Assembly: GCF_000412635.1 (NCBI RefSeq)
Contig: NZ_ASTG01000019.1
Span: 1 to 64,000, forward strand
Length of the DNA stretch: 64,000 nt
Origin: Sphingobium bisphenolivorans
GTDB taxonomy: Bacteria; Pseudomonadota; Alphaproteobacteria; Sphingomonadales; Sphingomonadaceae
Direction of reading: 5' to 3'
This document shows positions 21,219 to 28,788 of the stretch, in pieces. Numbering within the stretch: the first letter of the stretch is position 1; each line of letters starts with the position of its first letter. The position numbers were made by a program, and so were the translations under genes. A model generated the notes under the pieces. The model was not told where the DNA came from. It was given only the letters and a program-made list of their open reading frames with translations, and ran no database searches.

Positions 21219-21851
21219 ATGACGCGAATCGTAGAGAGAGGTCGAATGCTGACGAGAAGGATGGATCCCCTCGCTTCCTATACGGTCCTGACGCTCGCGG
21301 GCCGGGAACAGCCCGGCCCTGAGCATTGGCTTCGACGATGGGAAGAAGAGTTGGCCAATTGCCATTCTGTATCCATGGGCTTCTGGCGGCACCCGCGTCT
21401 CGAAAGCTGGGTGCATGCACTTCATGAAGCCATCAGCCGGAGCGAACGGCCCGTGATCGTCGTGGCTCGGGGGCTCGCCTGTTATGCCGTGTCGAACTTG
21501 GCCTCGGAAGCGGGGTCGTCGGTGGAGAAGGTCGCGGGCGCGCTACTGGTTGCGCCGCCTGATCTGGATCGCGCCTCGGCGGATCCGGGTTTCGCCAGTT
21601 TCCGATCCGTTAGCCAATCACCGCTTCCCTTTCCATCGATCGTCGTTGCGAGCCGTGACGATCCCAGAATGAGCTTCGACGGGGCGCTATCGCTCGCTCA
21701 GCGGTGGGGCAGCCGATGGACTGACGGTGGCCGCATCGGCTCGGCAAGCGGGATGGCAGGCATGGAAAACTGGACCTTCGGCCAAGACCTTGTCCGGCAG
21801 CTCTCTTGCGGGCTTAGCCAAGACGAGTTCGCGGGACGGAGGAGCGCCTGA
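21219..21851 (+). CDS. RBBP9/YdeN-type alpha/beta-hydrolase-fold protein lacking catalytic Ser and His
   Basis: A 210-residue member of the RBBP9 serine-hydrolase family by overall pattern: LTLAGREQPGPEHWLRRWEE near the start, GALLVAPPDLDRASADP in the middle and PSIVVASRDDPRMSF near the third acid site. The nucleophile elbow, usually AHSLGC, reads ARGLAC, so Ser is Gly. The late motif, usually GHIN, reads GRIG, so the catalytic His is Arg. The Asp is retained. The protein is therefore probably not a hydrolase; a binding role or decay are both possible. The ATG at 21219 has GAGG eight bases upstream. Confidence 0.7.
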   Translation: MTRIVERGRMLTRRMDPLASYTVLTLAGREQPGPEHWLRRWEEELANCHSVSMGFWRHPRLESWVHALHEAISRSERPVIVVARGLACYAVSNLASEAGSSVEKVAGALLVAPPDLDRASADPGFASFRSVSQSPLPFPSIVVASRDDPRMSFDGALSLAQRWGSRWTDGGRIGSASGMAGMENWTFGQDLVRQLSCGLSQDEFAGRRSA

Positions 21852-21954
21852 CGAGAGAGCCCGAGCGCCGAGCGGCCACGGCATCGAGCATAAGGATCGT
21901 TCTTCCAAATTCATTGTGAGCGGGGAGAGGGATAAAGACCGGTTCGAGTCTCCG

Positions 21955-22311
21955 TCATCCCCTGAACCGCCACTTGGCTGCGGCCCGTCCTGCTCGCGCG
22001 GTGAGCAGGGCGGCGAAGGTCCAGAATAGCGTCGTCACCAGAAAGGAGGACAGGCGGAAATGATCCTCTCCTGTCAGCACGCCCGTAAGGCTGGCTGACC
22101 CCACCACGGAGATGCCGGGATAATCTGTGAGATAGGGCAGGGGCCATCCTGCGGCGGCGACGGCGCAACCATCCTCGCAGCCCATGATTTCCGGGTAGAG
22201 CGCCTGCGCTTGGCCGTCGCATAAGGAAGAGGCGAGCGCCAACATCACTCCACATAACGAGGCCAGCAGGAGTCGGCGCATGCCCGCGTGACTCCACTTA
22301 CGCGAAAGCAT
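21955..22311 (-). CDS. Small hypothetical membrane protein
   Basis: A 118-residue protein with an N-terminal signal-like hydrophobic stretch (RRLLLASLCGVMLALASSLC) and a second hydrophobic segment near the C-terminus (SSFLVTTLFWTFAALLTA) followed by a basic tail. Two cysteines in MGCEDGCAV lie between them. I recognise no family. An alternative start at 22281 (MRRLLLAS) would give a cleaner signal sequence. It follows the SIMPL-domain gene by 24 bases on the same strand and may be co-transcribed. Confidence 0.5.
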   Translation of the reverse strand: MLSRKWSHAGMRRLLLASLCGVMLALASSLCDGQAQALYPEIMGCEDGCAVAAAGWPLPYLTDYPGISVVGSASLTGVLTGEDHFRLSSFLVTTLFWTFAALLTARAGRAAAKWRFRG

Positions 22312-22335
22312 GGGCGTTAAGGGCCCTTTTCATGC

Positions 22336-23070
22336 CTAGCTGCTCGCCTTCGGCACAAGGGCAAAATCGACCTGGATGGCGACCGCGCTCGTCGTCTCTC
22401 CCGGCATCAGCCGCGCGGCCGATCCATTCGCCGCCGCTTGTTCGACCACGGGAGGGGGTGCGACCGGCACCGCGCCGGGGAGATAGCGGTTCCCCTGCGT
22501 GCCCCCCGCATCCCGGATCGAGATGATGCGGGAGACGCTCATCCCGGCTGCATCCGCATAGGCCTGCGCTCGGCTCCGCGCCGCCTTATAGGCTGCGGCA
22601 TAGGCTGAGTTCGCCGCCTTTTCAGGGTCGGATAGGCGCAAGTCGGGGCCGCTCATGATATTGGCGCCTGCGCCCGTGACTGCGTCGACCGCCGCCGCCG
22701 CCCGATCGACGTTACGCACGGTCACGTTGATGATGTTGCTGGCTTGATATAGCCCCTTGCGATCGCCCCAATCCACGCGCTGTACGCTGAACGAGCGGGT
22801 CTGAATGTCCTTGTCCGCAATCCCGGTCATGCGCAGGGCAGCGACGATCTTCGCGATCATCTGCCGATTGGCGGCGCTCGCCCCCGGCGCATCCTTGCTC
22901 CAGCTGTTGATCCCGGCCTGGAACTGAGCCTGGTCCGGCCTTGCGTCTGCCTGACCCGTTGCGCTCACGGAAAGCAGCGTTTCCTCATGCCGCATCCCGC
23001 GAGGGTCGTAGTCCGACCGGCCGCAGGCGGAGAGGAGGAATATACCGAACATAAGACCAATCCTGCCCAT
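22336..23070 (-). CDS. SIMPL-domain (DUF541) lipoprotein
   Basis: A 244-residue YggE-like protein. The N-terminus MGRIGLMFGIFLLSACG is a lipoprotein signal with lipidated C16. The SIMPL domain follows (VSATGQADARPDQAQFQAGI, then SFSVQRVDW and ARSRAQAYADAAGMSVSRII). Family members are periplasmic or outer-membrane proteins linked to oxidative-stress tolerance or signalling, with no established catalytic activity. It diverges from the lipoprotein gene at 23274. Confidence 0.85.
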   Translation of the reverse strand: MGRIGLMFGIFLLSACGRSDYDPRGMRHEETLLSVSATGQADARPDQAQFQAGINSWSKDAPGASAANRQMIAKIVAALRMTGIADKDIQTRSFSVQRVDWGDRKGLYQASNIINVTVRNVDRAAAAVDAVTGAGANIMSGPDLRLSDPEKAANSAYAAAYKAARSRAQAYADAAGMSVSRIISIRDAGGTQGNRYLPGAVPVAPPPVVEQAAANGSAARLMPGETTSAVAIQVDFALVPKASS

Positions 23071-23273
23071 TTGGCATCTCCGGAAAATTGGTGACCGCTA
23101 ACGAGATTGCCGATGTGGAAATGAAGGAAGGCTGACCGGTCGGCGCGCCTCGCGCGCGATCGAGCTGCAATGTACCGCCCTGTCGACGCGTTCAATGGTG
23201 CCGAAGCGCGGAACCCTGACGCCCGGTTGCGCCTTGTCTGGCCTGGTGCAGATAAGATCGCGGGAGAAGGCCG

Positions 23274-23630
23274 ATGCGCTTCATGATCCTTTTGAGTGCC
23301 GCCATGGCGCTGGCGAGTTGCGGAACGGACGACGGACCCACAGTCATCGACGGGAGCAGCCAGCAGGCGTTCGAAACGACTCTTGCCGCAGCGCGTCGGG
23401 ATGTGGGGGCGAGGGATCGGCTGAAGCTTGAAGCTGCCATCAGGGAACATCAGGCACGGATGTTCGCCAAGGCGGATGATCGCCAGGAATATCAGCGTCT
23501 GGTGCGGGAGGGGATGGACGGCCTTACCGCTCCGGCCATCGTGGCGCAGTTCGACAAGGACGTCGATCGAGTCAGCGGACAGGCGGCCGATGCGGTGTTC
23601 GACGCCAAACGTGCGCTGAAAGGATTGTAG
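23274..23630 (+). CDS. Small hypothetical lipoprotein
   Basis: A 118-residue protein with a lipoprotein signal, MRFMILLSAAMALASCG (C16), followed by a hydrophilic, helix-prone region (KLEAAIREHQARMFAKADDR and DKDVDRVSGQAADAVFDAKR). It is probably anchored in an envelope membrane. I recognise no family. It starts 203 bases from the divergent SIMPL lipoprotein; the shared spacer may hold both promoters. Confidence 0.6.
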   Translation: MRFMILLSAAMALASCGTDDGPTVIDGSSQQAFETTLAAARRDVGARDRLKLEAAIREHQARMFAKADDRQEYQRLVREGMDGLTAPAIVAQFDKDVDRVSGQAADAVFDAKRALKGL

Positions 23631-23723
23631 CGCCGGCAATGCGGTCCCTCTCCATCAGCCCGGTGGCGCCCATCCGAAAAAGGCGTTACAGGCGCCCGGG
23701 CGATTTATGGAGGAATTTGGCTG

Positions 23724-24065
23724 ATGCTGGCGACGATCAAACCAGGCGCGACGTTCAAGGATCATTTGCAGCAGCTCCCGTCGATCGATGGCGTGCAGCG
23801 CATTGACCTTCTCGATGCGCAGGGAGCCATCGTCGCCAGCATCGAAAATCAGCCGGGGAAGCAAGGATCGCTGGCGGTCTACCACTATCTGAAGCAGGTC
23901 TTCGGCCGATTGGACGCGGCGGCGGCCGAACATGGCCTGGCGGTGTTCGCCGAGCATGTGGCGGATGCGCGCAATCGGCCAGGGGCGCACCCCAATGTCG
24001 ACCGCTTGCTCGCAATCGCCGCCGGCGGAGTTCCGCTGGATATAGAGGTCATCGCCGGCGGGTAA
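23724..24065 (+). CDS. DUF2322-family protein
   Basis: A 113-residue cytosolic protein with what I recall as the DUF2322 pattern: LQQLPSIDGVQRIDLLDAQG, then GKQGSLAVYHYLKQ and FAEHVADARNRPGAHPNVDR. The family is small, widespread in Proteobacteria and has no known function. The start is supported by GGAGGAA at 23709. No operon partner; the next 300 bases are repeat-bearing spacer. Confidence 0.75.
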   Translation: MLATIKPGATFKDHLQQLPSIDGVQRIDLLDAQGAIVASIENQPGKQGSLAVYHYLKQVFGRLDAAAAEHGLAVFAEHVADARNRPGAHPNVDRLLAIAAGGVPLDIEVIAGG

Positions 24066-24258
24066 GGCCCTGACGATGTGCAGGCTTACCGGGCCACCTG
24101 AAGCGGAGGAGCCTGGCCCGCCCGTAACAGTCCAGCGTCGAGGGTCGCCTGTTGCGAGCGCGTTTCGCCCGTTCGCGCCGGGTACGAGCGGGCGGATATG
24201 CTCGAACACCGCTTCGGGCCGGGCACAGATCTCGACCGTTGACTGCGTGTGCGCCGGC

Positions 24259-24282
24259 TTTCGACAGGCTCAGCCGGAACGG
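24259..24282. repeat. Dispersed TTCGACAGGCTCAG repeat, copy 3
   Basis: Carries the same core as the copies at 1096 and 2194, ending in GGAACGG. It lies in intergenic DNA between convergent genes. Confidence 0.7.
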
Positions 24283-24320
24283 CCATCGCTATGGTCGTCG
24301 ACGGAAGCGTGAGAGCAGCG

Positions 24321-24344
24321 GTCCCGGGTCGAATCCGGGATGAC
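24321..24344. repeat. Short TCCCGG/CCGGGA hairpin repeat
   Basis: TCCCGG (24322-24327) and CCGGGA (24335-24340) form a 6-bp stem with a 7-base loop, followed by TGAC. It belongs to the CCCGGGATGACG class of intergenic repeats and lies 20 bases past the thiolase stop, so it may also terminate that transcript. Confidence 0.5.
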
Positions 24345-24364
24345 GATGCCCGGAAGGCGCTCCC

Positions 24365-25549
24365 TCAGACCAGCTCCACCGCCATGGCTGTGGCTTCGCC
24401 GCCGCCGATGCAGAGGCTGGCGACTCCGCGCTTGAGGCCGCGCTCCTGCAAGGCTGCGATCAGCGTGGCGAGGATGCGCGCGCCCGATGCGCCGATTGGG
24501 TGGCCGAGCGCTGTCGCGCCCCCGTTCACGTTCAGCTTTTCGGCCGGGATGTCGAGGTCCCTCGCCGCGATCATCGCGACGACCGCGAAGGCTTCGTTGA
24601 CCTCGAAAAGATCGACATCATCGACCGGCCAACCGGCCTTTGCCAACACCTTCTGGATGGCGGGGACCGGAGCAGTGGTGAACTTGGCCGGCTCGTGGGC
24701 ATGCGCGGCGCAGGCCACGACCTTCGCCACCATTTTCAGCCCTTGCTTCTCGGCGACGCTTTGGCGGGTCATCACCAGCGCGGCCGCGCCATCGGAGATA
24801 GAGGAGGCGTTCGCGGCCGTGATGGTGCCGTCTTTGACGAAGGCGGGCTTGAGCGAGGGGATCTTGTCCGGCTTGGCCTTGCCCGGTTGCTCGTCGGTAT
24901 CGACCAGCGTCTCGCCGCCCCGGCCCGGGACCGACACGGCGGCGATCTCCCGCGCGAAGGCGCCGGTCGCGATCGCCGCATTGGCGCGCTCGAGCGAGCG
25001 GATCGCATAATCGTCCTGCTCCGCCCGCGTGAACTGATAGTCGCGCACCGCTTCCTCGGCGAAGACGCCCATTGCCTTGCCAGGTTCATAGGCGTCCTCA
25101 AGCCCATCCATCATCATCGTGTCGATGATCCGGTCGTGGCCGATCCGGGCGCCGGCGCGGTGCTTGGGCAGCGCGTAGGGGGCGTTGGTCATGCTTTCCA
25201 TGCCGCCCGCGAGCACCACGTCCACCGCGCCGGAAGCCAGCGCCTCATGCGCCATGATGGCCGCCTGCATGCCCGAACCGCACATCTTGTTGACGGTGGT
25301 CGCTTCGGTGTTGAGGCCCAAGCCAGCGCCGATCGCCGCCTGCCGCGCGGGCGCCTGCCCCAGCCCGGCGGGCAGCACGCAGCCCATATAGATGCGATCG
25401 ACGGCGTCGGCCGCGACACCGGCCCGCTCGACCGCCGCCCTGATCGCGGCAGCGCCGAGGTCGGTGGCCTTCAGCGGCGAAAGCACGCCCTGAAAGCCGC
25501 CCATCGGAGTGCGGGCATAGCCGGCTATGATGATCGGATCGTCCTGCAT
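24365..25549 (-). CDS. Acetyl-CoA C-acyltransferase (thiolase)
   Basis: Thiolytic cleavage or condensation of acyl-CoAs, the last step of beta-oxidation or first step of polyhydroxybutyrate synthesis. The 394-residue protein has the complete thiolase catalytic set: nucleophile C90 (VNKMCGSGMQAA), H350 (GGATALGHPIGASG) and C380 (CIGGGEATA). It follows the acyl-CoA dehydrogenase by 12 bases in a leftward operon headed by a TetR regulator, which favours a catabolic role on short or branched acyl-CoAs over polymer synthesis. Confidence 0.92.
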   Translation of the reverse strand: MQDDPIIIAGYARTPMGGFQGVLSPLKATDLGAAAIRAAVERAGVAADAVDRIYMGCVLPAGLGQAPARQAAIGAGLGLNTEATTVNKMCGSGMQAAIMAHEALASGAVDVVLAGGMESMTNAPYALPKHRAGARIGHDRIIDTMMMDGLEDAYEPGKAMGVFAEEAVRDYQFTRAEQDDYAIRSLERANAAIATGAFAREIAAVSVPGRGGETLVDTDEQPGKAKPDKIPSLKPAFVKDGTITAANASSISDGAAALVMTRQSVAEKQGLKMVAKVVACAAHAHEPAKFTTAPVPAIQKVLAKAGWPVDDVDLFEVNEAFAVVAMIAARDLDIPAEKLNVNGGATALGHPIGASGARILATLIAALQERGLKRGVASLCIGGGEATAMAVELV

Positions 25550-25561
25550 CCATCTTCTCCT

Positions 25562-26683
25562 TCAGAGCGCCCTGGCGATGACCATGCGCTGTATATCCGA
25601 CGTGCCCTCGTAAATCTGGCACACGCGTACGTCGCGATAGATTCTGGCGACGCCGAATTCCTCCAGATAGCCGTAGCCGCCGAGCGTCTGCATCGCGCCG
25701 GAGACGATCGCCTCCGCCGCTTCGGATGCGAACAGTTTGGCCATCGAAGCTTCGGTGAGGCAGGGGGCGCCGGCGTCCTTTACCCTTGCGGCGTTCAGCA
25801 CCAGCTGCCGCGAAGCCTCCAGCCGGGTGGCGAGATCGGCAAGGCGGAAGCCCACCGCCTGATGTTCGATGATCGGCTTGCCGAAGCTCTTGCGCTCCTT
25901 GGCATAGCCGATGGCGATCTCCAGCGCCGCCTGCGCCATGCCGACGCACTGGGCGGCGATGCCGATCCGACCCGTTTCCAGATTGGCAAGCGCGATGCGA
26001 TAGCCTTGCCCAGGCTGGCCGATCAGCAAATCATCCTCCACGAACATATCGTCAAACCGCAGGGCGCAGGTGTCGGACGCGCGCTGCCCCATCTTGTGCT
26101 CGACCTTGTCAACGACATAGCCGGGGCGGTCGGTCGGCGCGATGAAGGCGGACAGGCCCTTCTTGCCGGCGGCGGGGTCGGTCACGGCGATGATCATGAC
26201 CAGCCCGGCTATCTTGCCCGAGGTGATGAACTGCTTGGCGCCGTTGATGCGCCAGCCGCCATCGACCTTCACCGCGCGCGTGCGGATCGCCGAGGCGTCG
26301 GACCCGGCGTCCGCTTCAGTCAGGGCGAAGGCGCCGATGGTGCGCCCGCCGATGAGGTCAGGCAGGAAGCGGCTCTTCTGCTCGGCGCTGCCATCCTTGA
26401 GCAGGCCTGACACGAGGATCGAGTTCTGGATCGACACAATGGTGGAGAGCGCGCCATCGGCCGCCGCGAGTTCCATCAGGGACAGCGCGTAGGCGACGGA
26501 GTCGGCTTCCGCGCCGCCGAAGGCTTCCGGCGCGGTCATGCCCCAGAGCCCAAGGCCCGCCATCTGCTCGAACAGGGAACGGGGATAGCCCTCCGCCTCG
26601 AAACGGGCGGAATGCGGGCGTATCTCCTCCTGAGCGAAGGCGCGGACCGTGTCGCGGATGGCGAGCTGGATTTCAGTCAGCAT
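25562..26683 (-). CDS. Acyl-CoA dehydrogenase
   Basis: FAD-dependent alpha,beta-dehydrogenation of an acyl-CoA, passing electrons to ETF. The 373-residue protein has the usual three-domain layout with the signatures FALTEADAGSDASAIRTRAV and QTLGGYGYLEEFGVARIYRD. The catalytic base is E359 in IYEGTSDIQRMVIAR, the position used by short-chain and medium-chain enzymes. It lies between the TetR gene (44 bp) and the thiolase (12 bp). Chain-length preference cannot be read from sequence here. Confidence 0.92.
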   Translation of the reverse strand: MLTEIQLAIRDTVRAFAQEEIRPHSARFEAEGYPRSLFEQMAGLGLWGMTAPEAFGGAEADSVAYALSLMELAAADGALSTIVSIQNSILVSGLLKDGSAEQKSRFLPDLIGGRTIGAFALTEADAGSDASAIRTRAVKVDGGWRINGAKQFITSGKIAGLVMIIAVTDPAAGKKGLSAFIAPTDRPGYVVDKVEHKMGQRASDTCALRFDDMFVEDDLLIGQPGQGYRIALANLETGRIGIAAQCVGMAQAALEIAIGYAKERKSFGKPIIEHQAVGFRLADLATRLEASRQLVLNAARVKDAGAPCLTEASMAKLFASEAAEAIVSGAMQTLGGYGYLEEFGVARIYRDVRVCQIYEGTSDIQRMVIARAL

Positions 26684-26727
26684 AGATACTCATCTTTTCA
26701 GGGCGTCCGTTAAGCTGTTCAATTGCG

Positions 26728-27345
26728 TCACTCGCGGGGGTGGAGGCCCTTCGTCAGAATGTCGACCAATTGCGCAGCGACGTCTTCGGCGGAGAGGGGG
26801 CCTTCGGGGTCATACCAGCGGCCGGGCCAGTTGAGCGCGCCAGCGAGGGCGAATGCTGCCATTTTCACGTCAACGGGCGCGATGGAACCATCCGCTATCG
26901 CGTCCCGGATCAGACTGCGCAGCGCATTGTCGATCTCCCGCTTCAGCTGCCGGTAACGTGGCAGGCTGGCGGGTGAGAGCGCCTCTTCCCCCGTCCGGAT
27001 CACGCAGCGGCCGAAATCGTCCATATTCACTTCCGCGTAGCGGCGCAGGAAACGGGTCAGGCGATGGTGGCCGTCGCCTTCCTCCCCGCGCGCCTGTTCC
27101 GCCGCTTCCAGCAACTGCTGAAGGCCGATCGTCACGCATTCCAGCAGCACCTGATCCTTGTTCGCGAGATAATGGTAGATGGTGCGCTTCGATATGCCGA
27201 GCGTGGCTGCGACATCGTCCAGCGACGTCGCATGAAACCCGCGATCATTGAACATCCGCACGGCGGCGCGCAGCACCGCCTCGCGCTTTGCGGCGCGTTC
27301 CGCCTCTTTCTGGGCAGCGGTTCGAAAGGGTGAAGCAGCGTCCAT
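26728..27345 (-). CDS. TetR-family repressor of the acyl-CoA dehydrogenase/thiolase operon
   Basis: A 205-residue regulator with an N-terminal HTH (residues about 20-65: FNDRGFHATSLDDVAATLGI, then SKRTIYHYLANKDQVLLECV) and a ligand-binding C-terminal domain. The ATG at 27345 has an excellent GGGAGGAACA site upstream. It is the first gene of a leftward TetR-dehydrogenase-thiolase operon, and a near-perfect inverted repeat stands 58 bp upstream, so autorepression released by an acyl-CoA is the likely scheme. The effector is inferred from gene content. Confidence 0.88.
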   Translation of the reverse strand: MDAASPFRTAAQKEAERAAKREAVLRAAVRMFNDRGFHATSLDDVAATLGISKRTIYHYLANKDQVLLECVTIGLQQLLEAAEQARGEEGDGHHRLTRFLRRYAEVNMDDFGRCVIRTGEEALSPASLPRYRQLKREIDNALRSLIRDAIADGSIAPVDVKMAAFALAGALNWPGRWYDPEGPLSAEDVAAQLVDILTKGLHPRE

Positions 27346-27402
27346 TGTTCCTCCCTTTTCTCCAGATACAGCATTGGCAGGAAACTTCAGAATCCGCAAT
27401 GT

Positions 27403-27431
27403 ACTCAAAAGTGCTATGAGCACTCTTGAGT
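27403..27431. promoter_or_regulatory. 29-bp inverted repeat, probable TetR operator
   Basis: Left arm ACTCAAAAGTGCT (27403-27415) and right arm AGCACTCTTGAGT (27419-27431) are complementary at 12 of 13 positions around a 3-base centre. Size and symmetry fit a site for one or two TetR dimers, and it precedes the tetR start by 58 bases. Confidence 0.75.
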
Positions 27432-27766
27432 TTTTAGTAGCGTTGGATGAGATAGCGCCACCTCCGCCATTCCGGGCGAGGACGAGTATCGCGCCGCCTA
27501 TTGCGTCATGTCGGCCGCCCATCTCCAAAGCGGACTATGGCTGTTCCATCGCCCTCAACTTCTTCGGGCGGGTGGCGATCTTCCATGCCATCAAGGGGCA
27601 GTTGATCCGGGGCACCGCGGCCTTGGCCCATGCGCGCGAGCGTGCCGAAAGCCTGCCGCGGCTGATCGCCCTGGCCGTCGAGAGCATGGAGGCGTGCCGA
27701 CAGGCGGGGCAGGCTCTTCCTTCGCGCGCTTCACTCAGTTGTCGCGTGGCGCGACGGGGTAGATGA
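27416..27766 (+). pseudogene. Possible gene remnant or undescribed short gene
   Basis: The roughly 300 bases between the TetR operator and the MBL gene keep an open frame of 116 codons from an ATG inside the operator. From about codon 38 it reads protein-like (ALNFFGRVAIFHAIKGQLIR, then ALAVESMEACRQAGQAL), but the first 35 residues are proline- and arginine-rich and unconvincing. In a second frame just upstream, EDEYRAAYCVMSAAHLQSG also looks like real protein. Two plausible fragments in different frames suggest a decayed gene with a frameshift. It overlaps the 3' end of the MBL gene by 32 bases. I recognise no family. Confidence 0.3.
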
Positions 27767-28661
27767 CGAAGTGGTCATGGACCTGGGGCCGATCGGCAGT
27801 ATCTGAGGCAGTTCTCAGTCCGGTCTGCAACTCACCAATGCTCCGCGCCGGCAGTTCGAGCAGATGCTCGTCCGGATGCGTCTTCGCTTCGTGCGGATAG
27901 TCCTGCCCGGGCGTCTGCGTCATTTCGATATGGGCGCCCAGCACGGCGCGGATCGGATGCTTCGCCGCGAAGGCCACCAGCCGATCGACGCTGGCGCGGT
28001 TGTCCGGCAGGAAGTTGACCGGCACGTAAAGGCGGCCGGGATAGAGCGTATCTCCTGACAGCAGGATTTTCAGCTGCGGGTCATAGACCATGATCGCCGC
28101 TGCCTGATGGCCTGGCGTCGGAATTATGGTGAGCGCCCGTCCGCCAAGGTCGAAGCGGGCGAGATCGCGCGGCCAGTGGCCGATGCCGAAGAAGCGCGCG
28201 ACATATTCCGGCGTGAGCCCGACGAGCGTCGTGTCGGGCCGGTCGCGAAATGCGGCATCGCCCGCGACATGATCGCCATGGCTGTGGCTGTGGGCGACGA
28301 TGAGCGGGATCGTGGCCCGGCCGTGCGCTGCCAGCCATCGGGCGATGAGCCGATCGACGACCGGCCTGATGTTGCCGCCTTGCGCGCCCGTGTCGATCAG
28401 CAGCGCCTTCTCGCGCCCGAACAGCAGATAGAGGAAGGGGGCTTCGAAGTTGGTCTTGACCGACTGGCGGATGACAAAAGTGTCGCTATCGAGCGGCTGC
28501 ACCTGCGCTTCCGGCTCCTGCGGCAGCGTGCCGTCGATCCAGCGTTCGGGGAACAGGGCGGAGGAACCGGCAGCGGGCGCCGATGCCGCGCTGCAGACGA
28601 GCAACGTTGAAAGGATGGCATCGATGATCCTGACTGATCGTCCGCTATAGAGCGTCATCAT
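27735..28661 (-). CDS. Secreted metallo-beta-lactamase-fold hydrolase
   Basis: A 308-residue MBL-fold enzyme with an N-terminal signal sequence (IIDAILSTLLVCSAASAPAA), so likely periplasmic. It keeps the canonical HxHxDH zinc motif (AHSHSHGDHVAGD), PTPGHQAAAIMVYDP and LLSGDTLYPG. The type resembles glyoxalase-II-like or cyclase-like secreted MBL proteins rather than true beta-lactamases, which usually carry different spacing. It lies downstream of the TonB-dependent receptor on the same strand, with a stable hairpin in between, so it may be transcribed separately. Confidence 0.82.
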   Translation of the reverse strand: MMTLYSGRSVRIIDAILSTLLVCSAASAPAAGSSALFPERWIDGTLPQEPEAQVQPLDSDTFVIRQSVKTNFEAPFLYLLFGREKALLIDTGAQGGNIRPVVDRLIARWLAAHGRATIPLIVAHSHSHGDHVAGDAAFRDRPDTTLVGLTPEYVARFFGIGHWPRDLARFDLGGRALTIIPTPGHQAAAIMVYDPQLKILLSGDTLYPGRLYVPVNFLPDNRASVDRLVAFAAKHPIRAVLGAHIEMTQTPGQDYPHEAKTHPDEHLLELPARSIGELQTGLRTASDTADRPQVHDHFVIYPVAPRDN

Positions 28662-28704
28662 CGCCTTCCATCTTCCCCTATTATGGGCAAACGGTCTTCA
28701 TCGG

Positions 28705-28734
28705 CCGTCATCCCCGCCTCCGCGGGAATGACGG
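28705..28734. repeat. CCGTCAT..CCGC hairpin repeat
   Basis: CCGTCATCCCCGC (28705-28717) pairs with GCGGGAATGACGG (28722-28734), one G-U wobble, four-base loop. It is a copy of a dispersed intergenic repeat frequent in sphingomonads and can also serve as a terminator for the TonB receptor gene, whose stop is 55 bases upstream in the direction of reading. Confidence 0.7.
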
Positions 28735-28788
28735 TCGTACCATATTGATAGGGGGACGCCCTATCCTGGCGTCCCTTGCCCGATCGGG

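Larger units (their letters stand above)
24066..24364. other. Repeat-bearing spacer, no gene
   Basis: A 299-base region between a rightward gene and a convergent leftward operon. It contains the third TTCGACAGGCTCAG repeat and a TCCCGG/CCGGGA hairpin at 24321-24344. Open frames here lack ribosome sites and family resemblance. Confidence 0.5.

Noticed and set aside
24321..24344. Possible tRNA T-arm (GGTCGAATCC with paired flanks)
   Set aside because: Only the T-arm-like hairpin is present; no acceptor, D or anticodon arm can be built around it. It matches a dispersed CCCGGGATGACG-type repeat.
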